From assembly GCF_002286985.1 (NCBI RefSeq), contig NZ_NSKC01000001.1, forward strand, positions 496,001-560,000: a stretch of DNA of 64,000 nucleotides, read 5' to 3'. The notes beneath the pieces were generated by a model. It saw only the letters and a list, made by a program, of their open reading frames with translations. It searched no databases and was not told where the DNA came from. Positions 25,495 through 33,290 of the stretch are shown one piece after another. Each line of letters begins with the position of its first letter. Position 1 is the first letter of the stretch. Source of the stretch: Halorubrum salipaludis (GTDB taxonomy: Archaea; Halobacteriota; Halobacteria; Halobacteriales; Haloferacaceae). Position numbers and translations under genes: made by a program.

Positions 25495-25596
25495 AGCGCC
25501 GGGGGGCGGGACGACCGCGGGCGACGGCGGGAGAGCGCGACGCGAATCGCCGGCCTGGTCGGTTTAAATGGTTCCGCACGGTTCGCAAGATCTGTT

Positions 25597-25640
25597 TATA
25601 AATAGTGGCGGACACCTCTCGTGTCCCCCTATAAATAGTG
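25597..25640. promoter_or_regulatory. Two identical TATA-like boxes flanking a small hairpin
   Basis: TATAAATAGTG occurs at 25597-25607 and 25630-25640, period 33 bp. Between them GGACAC (25610-25615) and GTGTCC (25621-25626) form a 6-bp stem with loop CTCTC. The region lies between two convergent genes, where no promoter is needed for any annotated gene. A transcript in either direction would be antisense to the 3' end of a neighbour. Confidence 0.6.
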
Positions 25641-25681
25641 CCGGCGGCGAGAGGCCGTTCGACGTTCGGGCCGGACCGCCC

Positions 25682-26470
25682 TCAGAACCGTCGCAGCCGC
25701 TCTTCGAGACAGACGGTCGCGATCGACTTCGCGATGGCGGCGCCGCCCTCGATCGGGTCGAGCTTCGTCTCCCCCAGCCGCTCGGCGTACTCGATCGGCT
25801 CCTCGCGCACGTCGTAGCCGCGCATCAGCGGGCGGATCAGCAGCTCGGCGGAGAGGCCCGTGTTCTCGGTCCACCCGATGTCCTGCACGACCTCCCGACG
25901 ATACGCGCGCATCCCAGTCGTGGTGTCGTGGACGCGCTCGCCCATGAGGACGGACGCGAGCGCCGCGAACGCGTGGTTTCCGAACCGGTTGAACGCCGGC
26001 ATCGCGTCCGCGCCGTGGTAGAGCCGGTCGCCGCTGACCACGTCGGCCCCGTCGTTGATCTCGGCGAGGAACTCGGGCAGCGCCTCCATCGGATAGGTGT
26101 CGTCGCAGTCGGTCGTGACGACGACCGGGCGGTCGGGCGTCAGGACGGCCTCTCGGACGGCGACGCCGTACCCCTGCGGCTCCTGTTCGATCACGGTCGC
26201 GCCGCGCTCGCGGGCGATCTCCGGCGTCCGGTCCGAGGAGCCGTCGACGCAGACGACCTCCGCCTTCCCGTCGGTGACGCGCTCGACGTCGTCGAGGACG
26301 GTCGCGATCGCCTCCTCCTCGTTGTACGTCCCCATGACGACGCTGAGGTCGTCGAAGGTGTACTCGTCGTCCGTGTCGGTACTCCCGTCGTCGCCCCGCG
26401 CGGTCGCGTCGACGTCGACGGAGTCGGCTCCGTCGGTCGCCTCGTCGTCGGGCGCCGTGATCGAACTCAT
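25682..26470 (-). CDS. Glycosyltransferase family 2 (dolichyl-phosphate hexosyltransferase-like)
   Basis: A 262-residue GT-A fold transferase without C-terminal membrane helices. After an acidic 40-residue N-terminus it shows LSVVMGTYNEEEAI, the VCVDGSSDRTPEIA nucleotide-sugar segment, VVVTTDCDDTYP with the Asp-rich metal motif and HDTTTGMRAYRREV. These match enzymes that load dolichyl phosphate with glucose or mannose, used in haloarchaeal N-glycosylation, but the sugar is unknown. It sits 57 bp after the GMC oxidoreductase on the same strand, and that gap holds a TTTAGG-N4-CCTAAA palindrome, so it may be independently iron-regulated. Confidence 0.88.
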   Translation of the reverse strand: MSSITAPDDEATDGADSVDVDATARGDDGSTDTDDEYTFDDLSVVMGTYNEEEAIATVLDDVERVTDGKAEVVCVDGSSDRTPEIARERGATVIEQEPQGYGVAVREAVLTPDRPVVVTTDCDDTYPMEALPEFLAEINDGADVVSGDRLYHGADAMPAFNRFGNHAFAALASVLMGERVHDTTTGMRAYRREVVQDIGWTENTGLSAELLIRPLMRGYDVREEPIEYAERLGETKLDPIEGGAAIAKSIATVCLEERLRRF

Positions 26471-26503
26471 TACCTCCGAGGTGCCGCCCCACCCACTTGA
26501 GTT

Positions 26504-26519
26504 TTTAGGTTTGCCTAAA
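26504..26519. promoter_or_regulatory. Iron-box-like palindrome upstream of the glycosyltransferase
   Basis: TTTAGG-TTTG-CCTAAA is a perfect 6-4-6 inverted repeat, 34-49 bp before the glycosyltransferase ATG (read leftward), where the TATA region is expected. It has the same arms as the site at 28755-28770. The form resembles DtxR/IdeR-type operators; the regulator is inferred. Confidence 0.65.
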
Positions 26520-26526
26520 GCGTTTG

Positions 26527-28152
26527 TTAGAGCCCCTCTCGAACGTCGTCGGCCACGCGAAGCGCGAGCGCGGCGATCGTCAGCGTGGGGTTCATCGCGC
26601 CGCCCGTGGGGAAGACGCTGCTCGAGGCGATCCAGCAGTTGTCCAGGTCGTGGGTCCGGCAGTCGGCGTCGACGACGCCGGCGTCGGGGTCGGCGCTCAT
26701 CCGGGTCGTGCCCATGTGGTGGTAGGCAGGCCCGGTCGCGTCGGGGCCGGCGACCCATTCGATCTCCGCGCCCAGCTCCTCGAGGACCGACCGCTGGATC
26801 TCGTTGGCGCGCTCGATCGTCCGGAGGGCTCGCTCGTCGACGTTCCAGTGGATCTCGGGGACCGGGTTCCCGCGGTCGTCGGTGCGGTCGGGATGGAGGG
26901 TCACGTAGCTGTCCGACCGGGGGAGCTGTTCGACCAGCCCGCCCATGGCGACGTGAGTGCCGTAGCCGTCGCGGAGCCGCCCTAACAGGTCGTCGCCCCA
27001 GTCGTCGCCGGTGAGGGCCATCTCGACCGGCGAGGGGCCGGCGTAGTTGAGGAACTCCAGCTTGAACGGGCCGACCGCCTCGTCCGCCTCGTCGTAGAAC
27101 TGGTCGCACGCGCTCGTGTAGAACCCGACGTGGTTCTGGCGGGTGGGCTCGTCGAGGGTGCCGCCGACGCCCGCGAACAGGTGGTCCATGAAGAACTTCC
27201 CGACCGTCCCGCTGGAGTTGGCGAGGCCGTCGGGGTACTCCTCCGAGTCTGACATGAGGAGGAGCCGCGGCGTCTCCACCCCGCCGCAGGCGACGACGAA
27301 GGCGTCGGCGGTCTGTCGGTGCTCCTCGCCGTCCGGGGTCGCGTACACCGCCGCGGTGACGCGGTCCGCGTCGTGTTCGAGCCGCTGGACCGGGGCCCGA
27401 TCGATGACGGTCGCGCCCCGCTCCTCCGCGCGCTCGACGTGGACCGTCGCGTCGTACTTCGCCCCGGCCGGACAGACGGGCTGGCAGGTGCCGTAGCCGA
27501 CGCAGGCGGACCGACCGTCGTACGCCTCGGAGTTGCGCGCGTTCGGCACCGAGTGCATGTCGATCCCGAGCTCCTCGCACGCCTCGGCGAACAGCGAGTC
27601 GCTGTGGGAGGGCTCGAACGCGGGCATCGGGTGCGGCTCCTCGCGCGGCGGCGCGTAGGGGTTATCGGAGGCGCCCGCGACGCCCAGCTCGCGCTCCGCC
27701 TCGGCGTAGTACGGCCGGAGGTCGGCGTAGTCGATCGGCCAGTCCGGGCCGACCCCCCGCGCGCTCCCCGAGTTGAAGTCGTCCTCGTGGAGCCGCATCA
27801 CCATCCCCTGCCAGTGGAGCGTCGACCCGCCGACCCCCTTCACGCGGGCGTGGTTCAGTGGGTAGAACCGCTCGCCGGAGTTGGCGTGCGCGTCGCGCTC
27901 GCCGCCCCCGTCCCACACGTCGGGGCGGTCGTAGCTCGGGCGGATCGACCGCTCCTGTCGCGCGAGTCGGTCCGCGGGGTCGAACCGGGGGCCCGCGTCG
28001 AGGACGACCACCTCGCGGTCGTCGGCCAGCCGGTCGGCGACGAGGGCGCCCGCCGGTCCCGCGCCCACCACGCAGACGTCCGCGTCCGGGACGGGAGCGC
28101 GGTCGACCCCGTCGTCGCCGCGGGTCGGGCCGGCGCTCTCCGCGCCGCTCAT
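26527..28152 (-). CDS. GMC-type FAD-dependent oxidoreductase
   Basis: A 541-residue flavoprotein. The FAD-binding VCVVGAGPAGALVADRLA lies near residue 26, the GMC signature VKGVGGSTLHWQGM near 105, a Cys-rich CVGYGTCQPVCPAGAKYD near 215, and the C-terminal HHMGTTRM...NPTLTIAALALR carries the active-site His region. It matches the large subunit of membrane gluconate/alcohol/aldose dehydrogenases. Its ATG overlaps the stop of the upstream Tat-exported small subunit by 4 bp, so the two form a heterodimer gene pair; the large subunit has no signal of its own and may be carried out by hitch-hiking. Substrate unknown, a sugar or polyol is likely. Confidence 0.9.
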   Translation of the reverse strand: MSGAESAGPTRGDDGVDRAPVPDADVCVVGAGPAGALVADRLADDREVVVLDAGPRFDPADRLARQERSIRPSYDRPDVWDGGGERDAHANSGERFYPLNHARVKGVGGSTLHWQGMVMRLHEDDFNSGSARGVGPDWPIDYADLRPYYAEAERELGVAGASDNPYAPPREEPHPMPAFEPSHSDSLFAEACEELGIDMHSVPNARNSEAYDGRSACVGYGTCQPVCPAGAKYDATVHVERAEERGATVIDRAPVQRLEHDADRVTAAVYATPDGEEHRQTADAFVVACGGVETPRLLLMSDSEEYPDGLANSSGTVGKFFMDHLFAGVGGTLDEPTRQNHVGFYTSACDQFYDEADEAVGPFKLEFLNYAGPSPVEMALTGDDWGDDLLGRLRDGYGTHVAMGGLVEQLPRSDSYVTLHPDRTDDRGNPVPEIHWNVDERALRTIERANEIQRSVLEELGAEIEWVAGPDATGPAYHHMGTTRMSADPDAGVVDADCRTHDLDNCWIASSSVFPTGGAMNPTLTIAALALRVADDVREGL

Positions 28153-28748
28153 CGCGGCCCCCGCCGGTAGCTCTCGGTCCCGCCGGGGTGGCCCTGCGGG
28201 TTCTCCAGCCCGACCAGCTCGCCGCCGGTCGGCGAGGCGTACAGCGCTAAGAGGAGCTCGTTGACCACGTAGTACCGCACCCGCTCGGCGAGGGTTCCGT
28301 CAGGGTCCTCGTCGGCGGTGTCGGCGCCGAGCTCGCGGAGGAGCCGGTCCCGGTCGCCCTCGGACAGCTCGGCGACCGGCGCCCCGTACCAGTCGCGGGC
28401 CGCCTCGTCGACCTCGCCCGCCGTCGCGCGGACCCCGTCGGCGTGGGGCGACCCGTCCAGCCGGCCGTCGAGGAACTCGTCGACGAACGCCTCGACGCCG
28501 TCGACCGCCTCCGGGTAGAGGACGGTCGCGACCGCGGCCATCGACGCGCGGACGGCCGCGTCGTCTAGGGGGCGCTCGGTCCCGCCGCCGTCTCCGCCGC
28601 CGTCTCCGCTACCGTCCTCCTCGCCGTCCGCGCCCCCGGCGGCGTCGGAGTCGTTCCCGCGACCCGATCGGCGGGCGGCGAGGGCGACGCCGCCGGTCGC
28701 GCCGAGGGCCGCCAGCGCGGCCGCCGCGTCGCGCCGCGTCAGTTCCAT
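28149..28748 (-). CDS. Tat-exported gluconate 2-dehydrogenase subunit 3-like protein
   Basis: A 199-residue small subunit of a GMC dehydrogenase. The start MELTRRDAAAALAALGATGG is a Tat signal with twin Arg. A Gly/Asp/Glu-rich linker follows (about 35-60), then the family domain with AVATVLYPEAVDGVEAFVDEF, DWYGAPVAEL and RVRYYVVNELLLALYASPTGG. Such subunits chaperone or export the large subunit. The ATG at 28748 is chosen because on the minus strand a TATA-like GGATATAATAG and then the TTTAGG-N4-CCTAAA operator lie directly upstream, a leaderless arrangement. Confidence 0.85.
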   Translation of the reverse strand: MELTRRDAAAALAALGATGGVALAARRSGRGNDSDAAGGADGEEDGSGDGGGDGGGTERPLDDAAVRASMAAVATVLYPEAVDGVEAFVDEFLDGRLDGSPHADGVRATAGEVDEAARDWYGAPVAELSEGDRDRLLRELGADTADEDPDGTLAERVRYYVVNELLLALYASPTGGELVGLENPQGHPGGTESYRRGPR

Positions 28749-28754
28749 GCCCGG

Positions 28755-28770
28755 TTTAGGCTTCCCTAAA
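28755..28770. promoter_or_regulatory. Iron-box-like palindrome between oxidoreductase operon and iron-type permease
   Basis: TTTAGG-CTTC-CCTAAA, a perfect 6-4-6 inverted repeat, lies 7-22 bp before the leftward Tat-protein ATG and next to its TATA-like element (28771-28781). It is also 94 bp upstream of the rightward iron-type permease ATG at 28864. Position over a transcription start fits a repressor. DtxR-like regulators are the obvious candidates, by analogy only. Confidence 0.7.
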
Positions 28771-28863
28771 CTATTATATCCGTCGGACCCGGATCGCCGA
28801 CCGAATCGCAACTGCTAACGGTCGGTGCCGCCTTCCCCCGCCAAGACCCTCCCGCACCGGATC

Positions 28864-30474
28864 ATGAGCCTGACACAGCGGATCCGCGACCTCCTGACGG
28901 ACGGCGACGGCCGACTACCCCTCGGGCTGACGCTGCTCTCGGCCGCCATCGCCGGGACGCTGGTGTTCCCGCTGGCGTGGCTGGTGATCGAGGCGGTCAC
29001 CGTCGACCGGGCGCGGGCGACGGAGCTGCTGTTCAGTCCGGGAACCGCCGAGATCCTGGCGAACAGCCTGCTGCTGATGGGCGGCGTCACCGCGCTCTCG
29101 GTCCTGATCGGGGTTCCGCTGGCGTACCTGACGGCCCGGACCGACCTTCCGTTCCGCCGGTTCTGGTCGATCGCGGTCGCGCTCCCGCTCGTCGTGCCGA
29201 GCTACGTCGGCGCGTTCTCCTTCGTCTCGGCGTTCGGCCCCCGCGGCGAGTTCCACGACCTGCTCGCGCCGCTGGGGATCGAGCGGATTCCCGAGATCTA
29301 CGGGCTCCCGGGAACGATCCTCGTCATCACCCTCTACACGTACCCGTACGTCTACCTGACCACCCGCGCCGCGCTCCTCTCGCTCGACACGACGCTCATC
29401 GAGGCGGCGCGGACGCTGAACCACGGGCGGATCGCGGCGTTCCGGCGCGTGACGCTCCCCGTGATCCGGCCGGCGATCGCCGCCGGCTCGCTGCTCGCGG
29501 CGCTGTACGCGGTGTCCGACTTCGGGACGCCGACGATCATGCGGCTCCCCGTCTTCACCCGCCAGATCTACGTCGAGTACAACTCCTTCGGCCGGGACTA
29601 CGCCGCCCTCCTCTCGCTGCAGCTGCTTGCCGTGGTACTCGTGGTGCTCGCGCTGGAGTGGCTCGTCCGCTCCGACCGCACCGCCCACGGCGACGACGCG
29701 GGCAACACCGACCGGCTCGTCGGGCTGGGGCGGTGGCGCTGGCCGGCGACGCTGCTGCCCGCGTCGGTGTCCGCGGTCGCGCTCCTCGTCCCCCTCTGGA
29801 TCCTCTTCCTGTGGCTCGTCCGCACCGACGCGGGCCGCCGCCCGTCGATGGCGTTCGAGTGGGTCCAGGCGCTCAACTCGGTGTCCGTGGCCGGGGCGGC
29901 CGCGGTCGTCGCCGCGCTGGCGGCGCTCCCGGTCGCGTACTTCGCCGCGAACCACGACTCTCCGCTGTCGACGCTGTTCGAGCGGACGACCTACGTCGGG
30001 TTCGCGGTCCCCGGGATCGTGTTGGCGCTCGCCTTGGTCTACTTCGGGTCCAGCTACCTCCCGTGGCTCTACCAGACGCTCCCGCTGCTGGTGTTCGCGT
30101 ACGTCGTCCGGTTCCTGCCGCAGGTCGTCGGGTCGACGCGGACCTCGATCCTGGGGGTCGACCCGCGGCTGGTCGAGGCGAGCCGGGCGCTCGGCGAGTC
30201 GTCGGTGGGGTCGTTCCGGCGCGTGACCTTCCCCCTCGTTCGGTCCGGGATCGTCGCCGGCGCCGCCCTCGTGTTCCTCACGACGATGAAGGAGCTCCCG
30301 GTCACGCTCATCCTCCGCCCCTCTGGCTTCGAGACGATCGTCACGCAGATCTGGCGCGCACAGGAGTCCGGCCTCTACCAGTACGCCGTCGTCCCCACCC
30401 TCCTTCTGTTGTGCATCTCCGGGCTCTCGATGGTCGTCATGCTCGCGCAGGAGGGCGGCGAGGAGGGGCTCTGA
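28864..30474 (+). CDS. Iron(III)-type ABC transporter permease (FbpB/ThiP-like)
   Basis: A 536-residue fused permease with two BPD_transp_1 halves and about twelve helices. EAA loops are visible in both halves: EAARTLNHG near residue 180 and EASRALGES near 440. It matches the COG1178 group, which imports ferric iron or thiamine; an iron-box-like palindrome upstream favours iron. The binding protein and ATPase are not adjacent, so partners must be elsewhere. An in-frame GTG at 28825 would add 13 residues; the ATG is chosen because MSLTQRIRDLL begins the typical cytoplasmic lead-in. A TATA-like CTATTATATCC lies at 28771-28781. Confidence 0.88.
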   Translation: MSLTQRIRDLLTDGDGRLPLGLTLLSAAIAGTLVFPLAWLVIEAVTVDRARATELLFSPGTAEILANSLLLMGGVTALSVLIGVPLAYLTARTDLPFRRFWSIAVALPLVVPSYVGAFSFVSAFGPRGEFHDLLAPLGIERIPEIYGLPGTILVITLYTYPYVYLTTRAALLSLDTTLIEAARTLNHGRIAAFRRVTLPVIRPAIAAGSLLAALYAVSDFGTPTIMRLPVFTRQIYVEYNSFGRDYAALLSLQLLAVVLVVLALEWLVRSDRTAHGDDAGNTDRLVGLGRWRWPATLLPASVSAVALLVPLWILFLWLVRTDAGRRPSMAFEWVQALNSVSVAGAAAVVAALAALPVAYFAANHDSPLSTLFERTTYVGFAVPGIVLALALVYFGSSYLPWLYQTLPLLVFAYVVRFLPQVVGSTRTSILGVDPRLVEASRALGESSVGSFRRVTFPLVRSGIVAGAALVFLTTMKELPVTLILRPSGFETIVTQIWRAQESGLYQYAVVPTLLLLCISGLSMVVMLAQEGGEEGL

Positions 30475-30550
30475 CGGCGCGGCTCCCGCTCCCCGCGAGC
30501 CGCGACGCGTTTCCACACCTACTTACCCGACACCGCCCCAGGGGTCGGGT

Positions 30551-31483
30551 ATGGACCTCACCGATTCGACCGCGCTCGTCACCGGCGGCGCGGGGCTCGT
30601 CGGGAGCCACCTCGCGCGGGCGCTCCGCGACCGCGGCGCCGCGGTCCGCGTCGCGGACGACCTCTCGAAGGGGACCCGCGACCGCGTCCCGGACGGCGTC
30701 GACTTCGTCGAGGCCGACCTCACCGATCCGGAGGACGTCGCCGAGGCGGTCACCGGCGACCTCGACGTCGTCTTCCACTTCGCCGCGTACACCGACACGA
30801 ACTACGACGACGACCGGGAGCTGTTCGAGGCCAACACGGCGATGACGTACAACGTTATCGAGCGCATGCGCGAGGTCGGCGTCGACCGGCTCGCATTCAC
30901 CTCCTCCTCGACGGTGTACGGCGAGGCCCCGCGGCCGACGCCGGAGGATTACGGTCCCTTGGAGCCCATCTCCATCTACGGCTCCTCGAAGCTCGCCGAC
31001 GAGGCGCTGATCTCGACGCACGCGCACTCCTATGACCTCACCGCGTGGGTGTTCCGGTTCGCGAACATCGTCGGCCCGCGCCAGCGCGGCAACGTGATCC
31101 CCGACTTCGTCCAGAAGCTCGACGCCGACCCGACCGAGCTGGAGATCCTCGGCGACGGCCGCCAGGAGAAGTCGTACATGCACGTCACCGAGTGCGTCGA
31201 CGCCATCCAGCACGTGGTCGAGCACGCGGACGAGGACCTGAACGTCTACAACCTCGGGACGCGGACGACGACCTCCGTGACGCGGATCGCCGACATCGTC
31301 AGCGAGGAGCTCGGCGTCGACCCCGAGTACAGCTACACCGGCGGCGACCGCGGCTGGACCGGCGACGTGCCGCGGATGCGACTGTCGATCGAGCGGCTCG
31401 CCGACCTCGGCTGGGAGCCGTCGATCGAGAGCGACGAGGCTGTCCGCCGGAGCGCGCGCGAACTGATCGACGAGATTGTCTGA
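30551..31483 (+). CDS. NAD-dependent epimerase/dehydratase (UDP-sugar 4-epimerase-like)
   Basis: A 310-residue extended short-chain dehydrogenase. The NAD-binding VTGGAGLVGSHLARAL is at residues 10-25, VFHFAAYTDT near 77, the catalytic Ser-Tyr-Lys set is in TSSSTVYGE and YGSSKLADE near 140, and RFANIVGPRQ follows. It fits UDP-glucose/N-acetylglucosamine 4-epimerases or dTDP-sugar dehydratases used for surface glycans; the exact sugar is unknown. A TATA-like CCTACTTACCC lies about 30 bp before the ATG. The 3' end of the gene (DEIV plus stop) is duplicated as a 22-bp tandem array just downstream. Confidence 0.9.
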   Translation: MDLTDSTALVTGGAGLVGSHLARALRDRGAAVRVADDLSKGTRDRVPDGVDFVEADLTDPEDVAEAVTGDLDVVFHFAAYTDTNYDDDRELFEANTAMTYNVIERMREVGVDRLAFTSSSTVYGEAPRPTPEDYGPLEPISIYGSSKLADEALISTHAHSYDLTAWVFRFANIVGPRQRGNVIPDFVQKLDADPTELEILGDGRQEKSYMHVTECVDAIQHVVEHADEDLNVYNLGTRTTTSVTRIADIVSEELGVDPEYSYTGGDRGWTGDVPRMRLSIERLADLGWEPSIESDEAVRRSARELIDEIV

Positions 31484-31559
31484 GACGGTCGACGAGTTCG
31501 TCTGAGACGGTCGACGAGTTCGTCTGAAACGGTCGACGAGATCGTCTGAAACGGTCCTT
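31472..31559. repeat. Four tandem 22-bp repeats over the stop codon of the epimerase gene
   Basis: Units start at 31472, 31494, 31516 and 31538, consensus GAGTTCGTCTGARACGGTCG followed by AC. Unit 1 carries the last codons and the TGA; each later unit repeats the TGA in the same frame position (period 22, so the frame shifts). Copies differ by one to four bases, which suggests an older expansion. Possible roles: slippage product or RNA 3'-end signal. Confidence 0.8.
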
Positions 31560-31830
31560 CGGACGCGCCGCCGCGGCAAGTCGTTCTCCGAACGTACCCC
31601 GTCGCGTCCGGGCCGTTTCCCGTCACGCCCGAGCCGCTCTCCGCTGCGCCCGAGCCGCAGATCGATCGCCGCCGGGCGTGGCTCGCCGGCGATCCCGGCC
31701 GATCGGCCGCCGGATCCCGCCCGCTTGCCGAATCGTGGAGAGGGCGCCGTTAACCCGGATAAAATCCGGATTAAACCGGCTTAACGGAGATACCTTTTTA
31801 TACGGTAACGGCGCCACGGCCCGGACGCAC
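31484..31830. other. 347-bp intergenic stretch: tandem repeat, then surface-protein promoter
   Basis: After the 22-bp array comes GC-rich sequence without a gene, then an AT-rich promoter zone at about 31750-31803 with CCGG-centred repeats and a TATA-like CTTTTTATACGG about 30 bp before the ATG at 31831. Confidence 0.6.
31755..31769. promoter_or_regulatory. Palindrome upstream of the surface-protein promoter
   Basis: CCGGAT-AAA-ATCCGG is a perfect inverted repeat placed about 22 bp before the TATA-like element, where archaeal activators or BRE-proximal regulators bind. It is embedded in a run of related half sites (CCGGATTAA and CCGGCTTAA) ending near 31783. Confidence 0.5.
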
Positions 31831-33189
31831 ATGAGCAAACGCACGATTGGCCTGCTGTTGATCGCGGTCGTCGCGCTCGGCGCGATGACCGGCGTCGCGG
31901 CCGCCGACGGACACCTCGAAGTGGCCGTCGAACAGGACGCGGACGGAACGTCGACGGTCACGGTGACCGAGAACGACAGCGCGGTGGAGAACGCCACGGT
32001 GCTCGTCGAGGTCGCCGACCCCGAGAACGAGTCGTACGCGGGCGCCGGCGAGTACGAGACCGACGCGAACGGCACCGTCGACCTCCCCGCCCCCGAGGAG
32101 GACGTGACCGTTGACGTGACCGCGAGCGACGGGAACGAGACCGCCTCGACCACGGCCGATCTCGAAGCCCCCGACGGGCTCGAGCTCACCGTGGAGAACA
32201 CCGACGGCGAGCCGGTCGTCACGGTGACCGACAACGACACCGCGGTCGAGAACGCCTCGGTGAACGTCACCGCCGCCGACGCCGAGAACGAGTCGTACGT
32301 CGGCGCGGGCGACTACGAGACCGACGCGAACGGCACCGTCACCCTCGCCGCCGCGGAAGAGGACGTGACGGTCGACGTGACCGCCGAGTACGAGAACGAC
32401 TCCGTCTCGACGACCGTCGACCTCGTGGCCCCCGAGGGGCTCGCGCTCGACGTGTCGAACACCGGCGGCGAGCCGGTCGTCACGGTGACCGACGACGGCG
32501 AGGGCGCGGAGAACGCCTCGGTGAACGTCACCACCGCCGACGGACAGAACGTCAGCTACGTCGGCGAGGGCGAGTACACGACCGACGAGAACGGCACCGT
32601 CACCCTCCCCGACGCCGAGGAGAACGTCACGGTCGACGTGACGGTCGAGTACGAGGGCGAGTCCGTCTCCGCGACCGTCGACCTGACCGCGGACGGCGAG
32701 GAGGCCGCGGACCAGCCCTTCGGCCAGCTCGTGCAGGACTTCATCGACCGCCTGGAGGACCGTGAGGGCGGCATCGGCGCCGCCGTCTCGGACTTCGTGA
32801 CGGAGAACAACCCGGGGAACGCCCCGGACCACGCGGGGAGTCCGGGCGGCCCGGACGACGCGGGTAACGGGAGCGACGCGGGCAACGCGAGCGACGGCCC
32901 CGGTAACGCGCCCGACCACGCCGGTCAGGGCAACGGGAACGGCGGCGAGCAGGGACCGCCGGACCACGCCGGGCCGGGCGGTGACGACGACGCGAACGAG
33001 AGCGACGACGACCGTGGACCGCCGAGCGACGCCGGTCCGGACGGTGACGACGACGCCGACGAGGACGACGCCGAAGAAGACGACACCGAAGAAGACGACG
33101 AGGACGATGATGGCGACGAGGACGATGACGACGACGCCGGGAGCGGCCCGGGCAACGGCAACGGACAGGGCAACGGGCCCAACAACTGA
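31831..33189 (+). CDS. Secreted surface protein with three Ig-like repeats and acidic tail
   Basis: A 452-residue exported protein. A Sec signal peptide (KRTIGLLLIAVVALGAMTG) ends near residue 28 (VAAADG). Three tandem domains of about 88 residues follow, each with VTVTxND/DG, ENASVxV, YxGAGxYETDANGTV and EEDVTVDVTA; they look like Ig/CNA-B-type beta-sandwiches. Many NxS/T sequons suggest N-glycosylation. After a short helix (QLVQDFIDRLED) comes a disordered tail of Gly, Asn, Asp and Pro with PDHAG repeats and a long Asp/Glu run. No membrane anchor or PGF signal is seen, so it is either released or bound non-covalently. Function unknown; an adhesive or envelope role is inferred. Confidence 0.8.
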   Translation: MSKRTIGLLLIAVVALGAMTGVAAADGHLEVAVEQDADGTSTVTVTENDSAVENATVLVEVADPENESYAGAGEYETDANGTVDLPAPEEDVTVDVTASDGNETASTTADLEAPDGLELTVENTDGEPVVTVTDNDTAVENASVNVTAADAENESYVGAGDYETDANGTVTLAAAEEDVTVDVTAEYENDSVSTTVDLVAPEGLALDVSNTGGEPVVTVTDDGEGAENASVNVTTADGQNVSYVGEGEYTTDENGTVTLPDAEENVTVDVTVEYEGESVSATVDLTADGEEAADQPFGQLVQDFIDRLEDREGGIGAAVSDFVTENNPGNAPDHAGSPGGPDDAGNGSDAGNASDGPGNAPDHAGQGNGNGGEQGPPDHAGPGGDDDANESDDDRGPPSDAGPDGDDDADEDDAEEDDTEEDDEDDDGDEDDDDDAGSGPGNGNGQGNGPNN

Positions 33190-33290
33190 CGGCGCAGCGC
33201 GCGCCGATCCGGTTCGCGATCGCTGACGCTCTTTTTCGGGACGCACTCGGTGTCGGCAGGGTTTAGTGCGCCGTGAGCGAAGCGAGGCGT

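Noticed and set aside
31472-31559. CRISPR or attachment-site array
   Set aside because: Units are directly adjacent without spacers and derive from the end of a coding gene.
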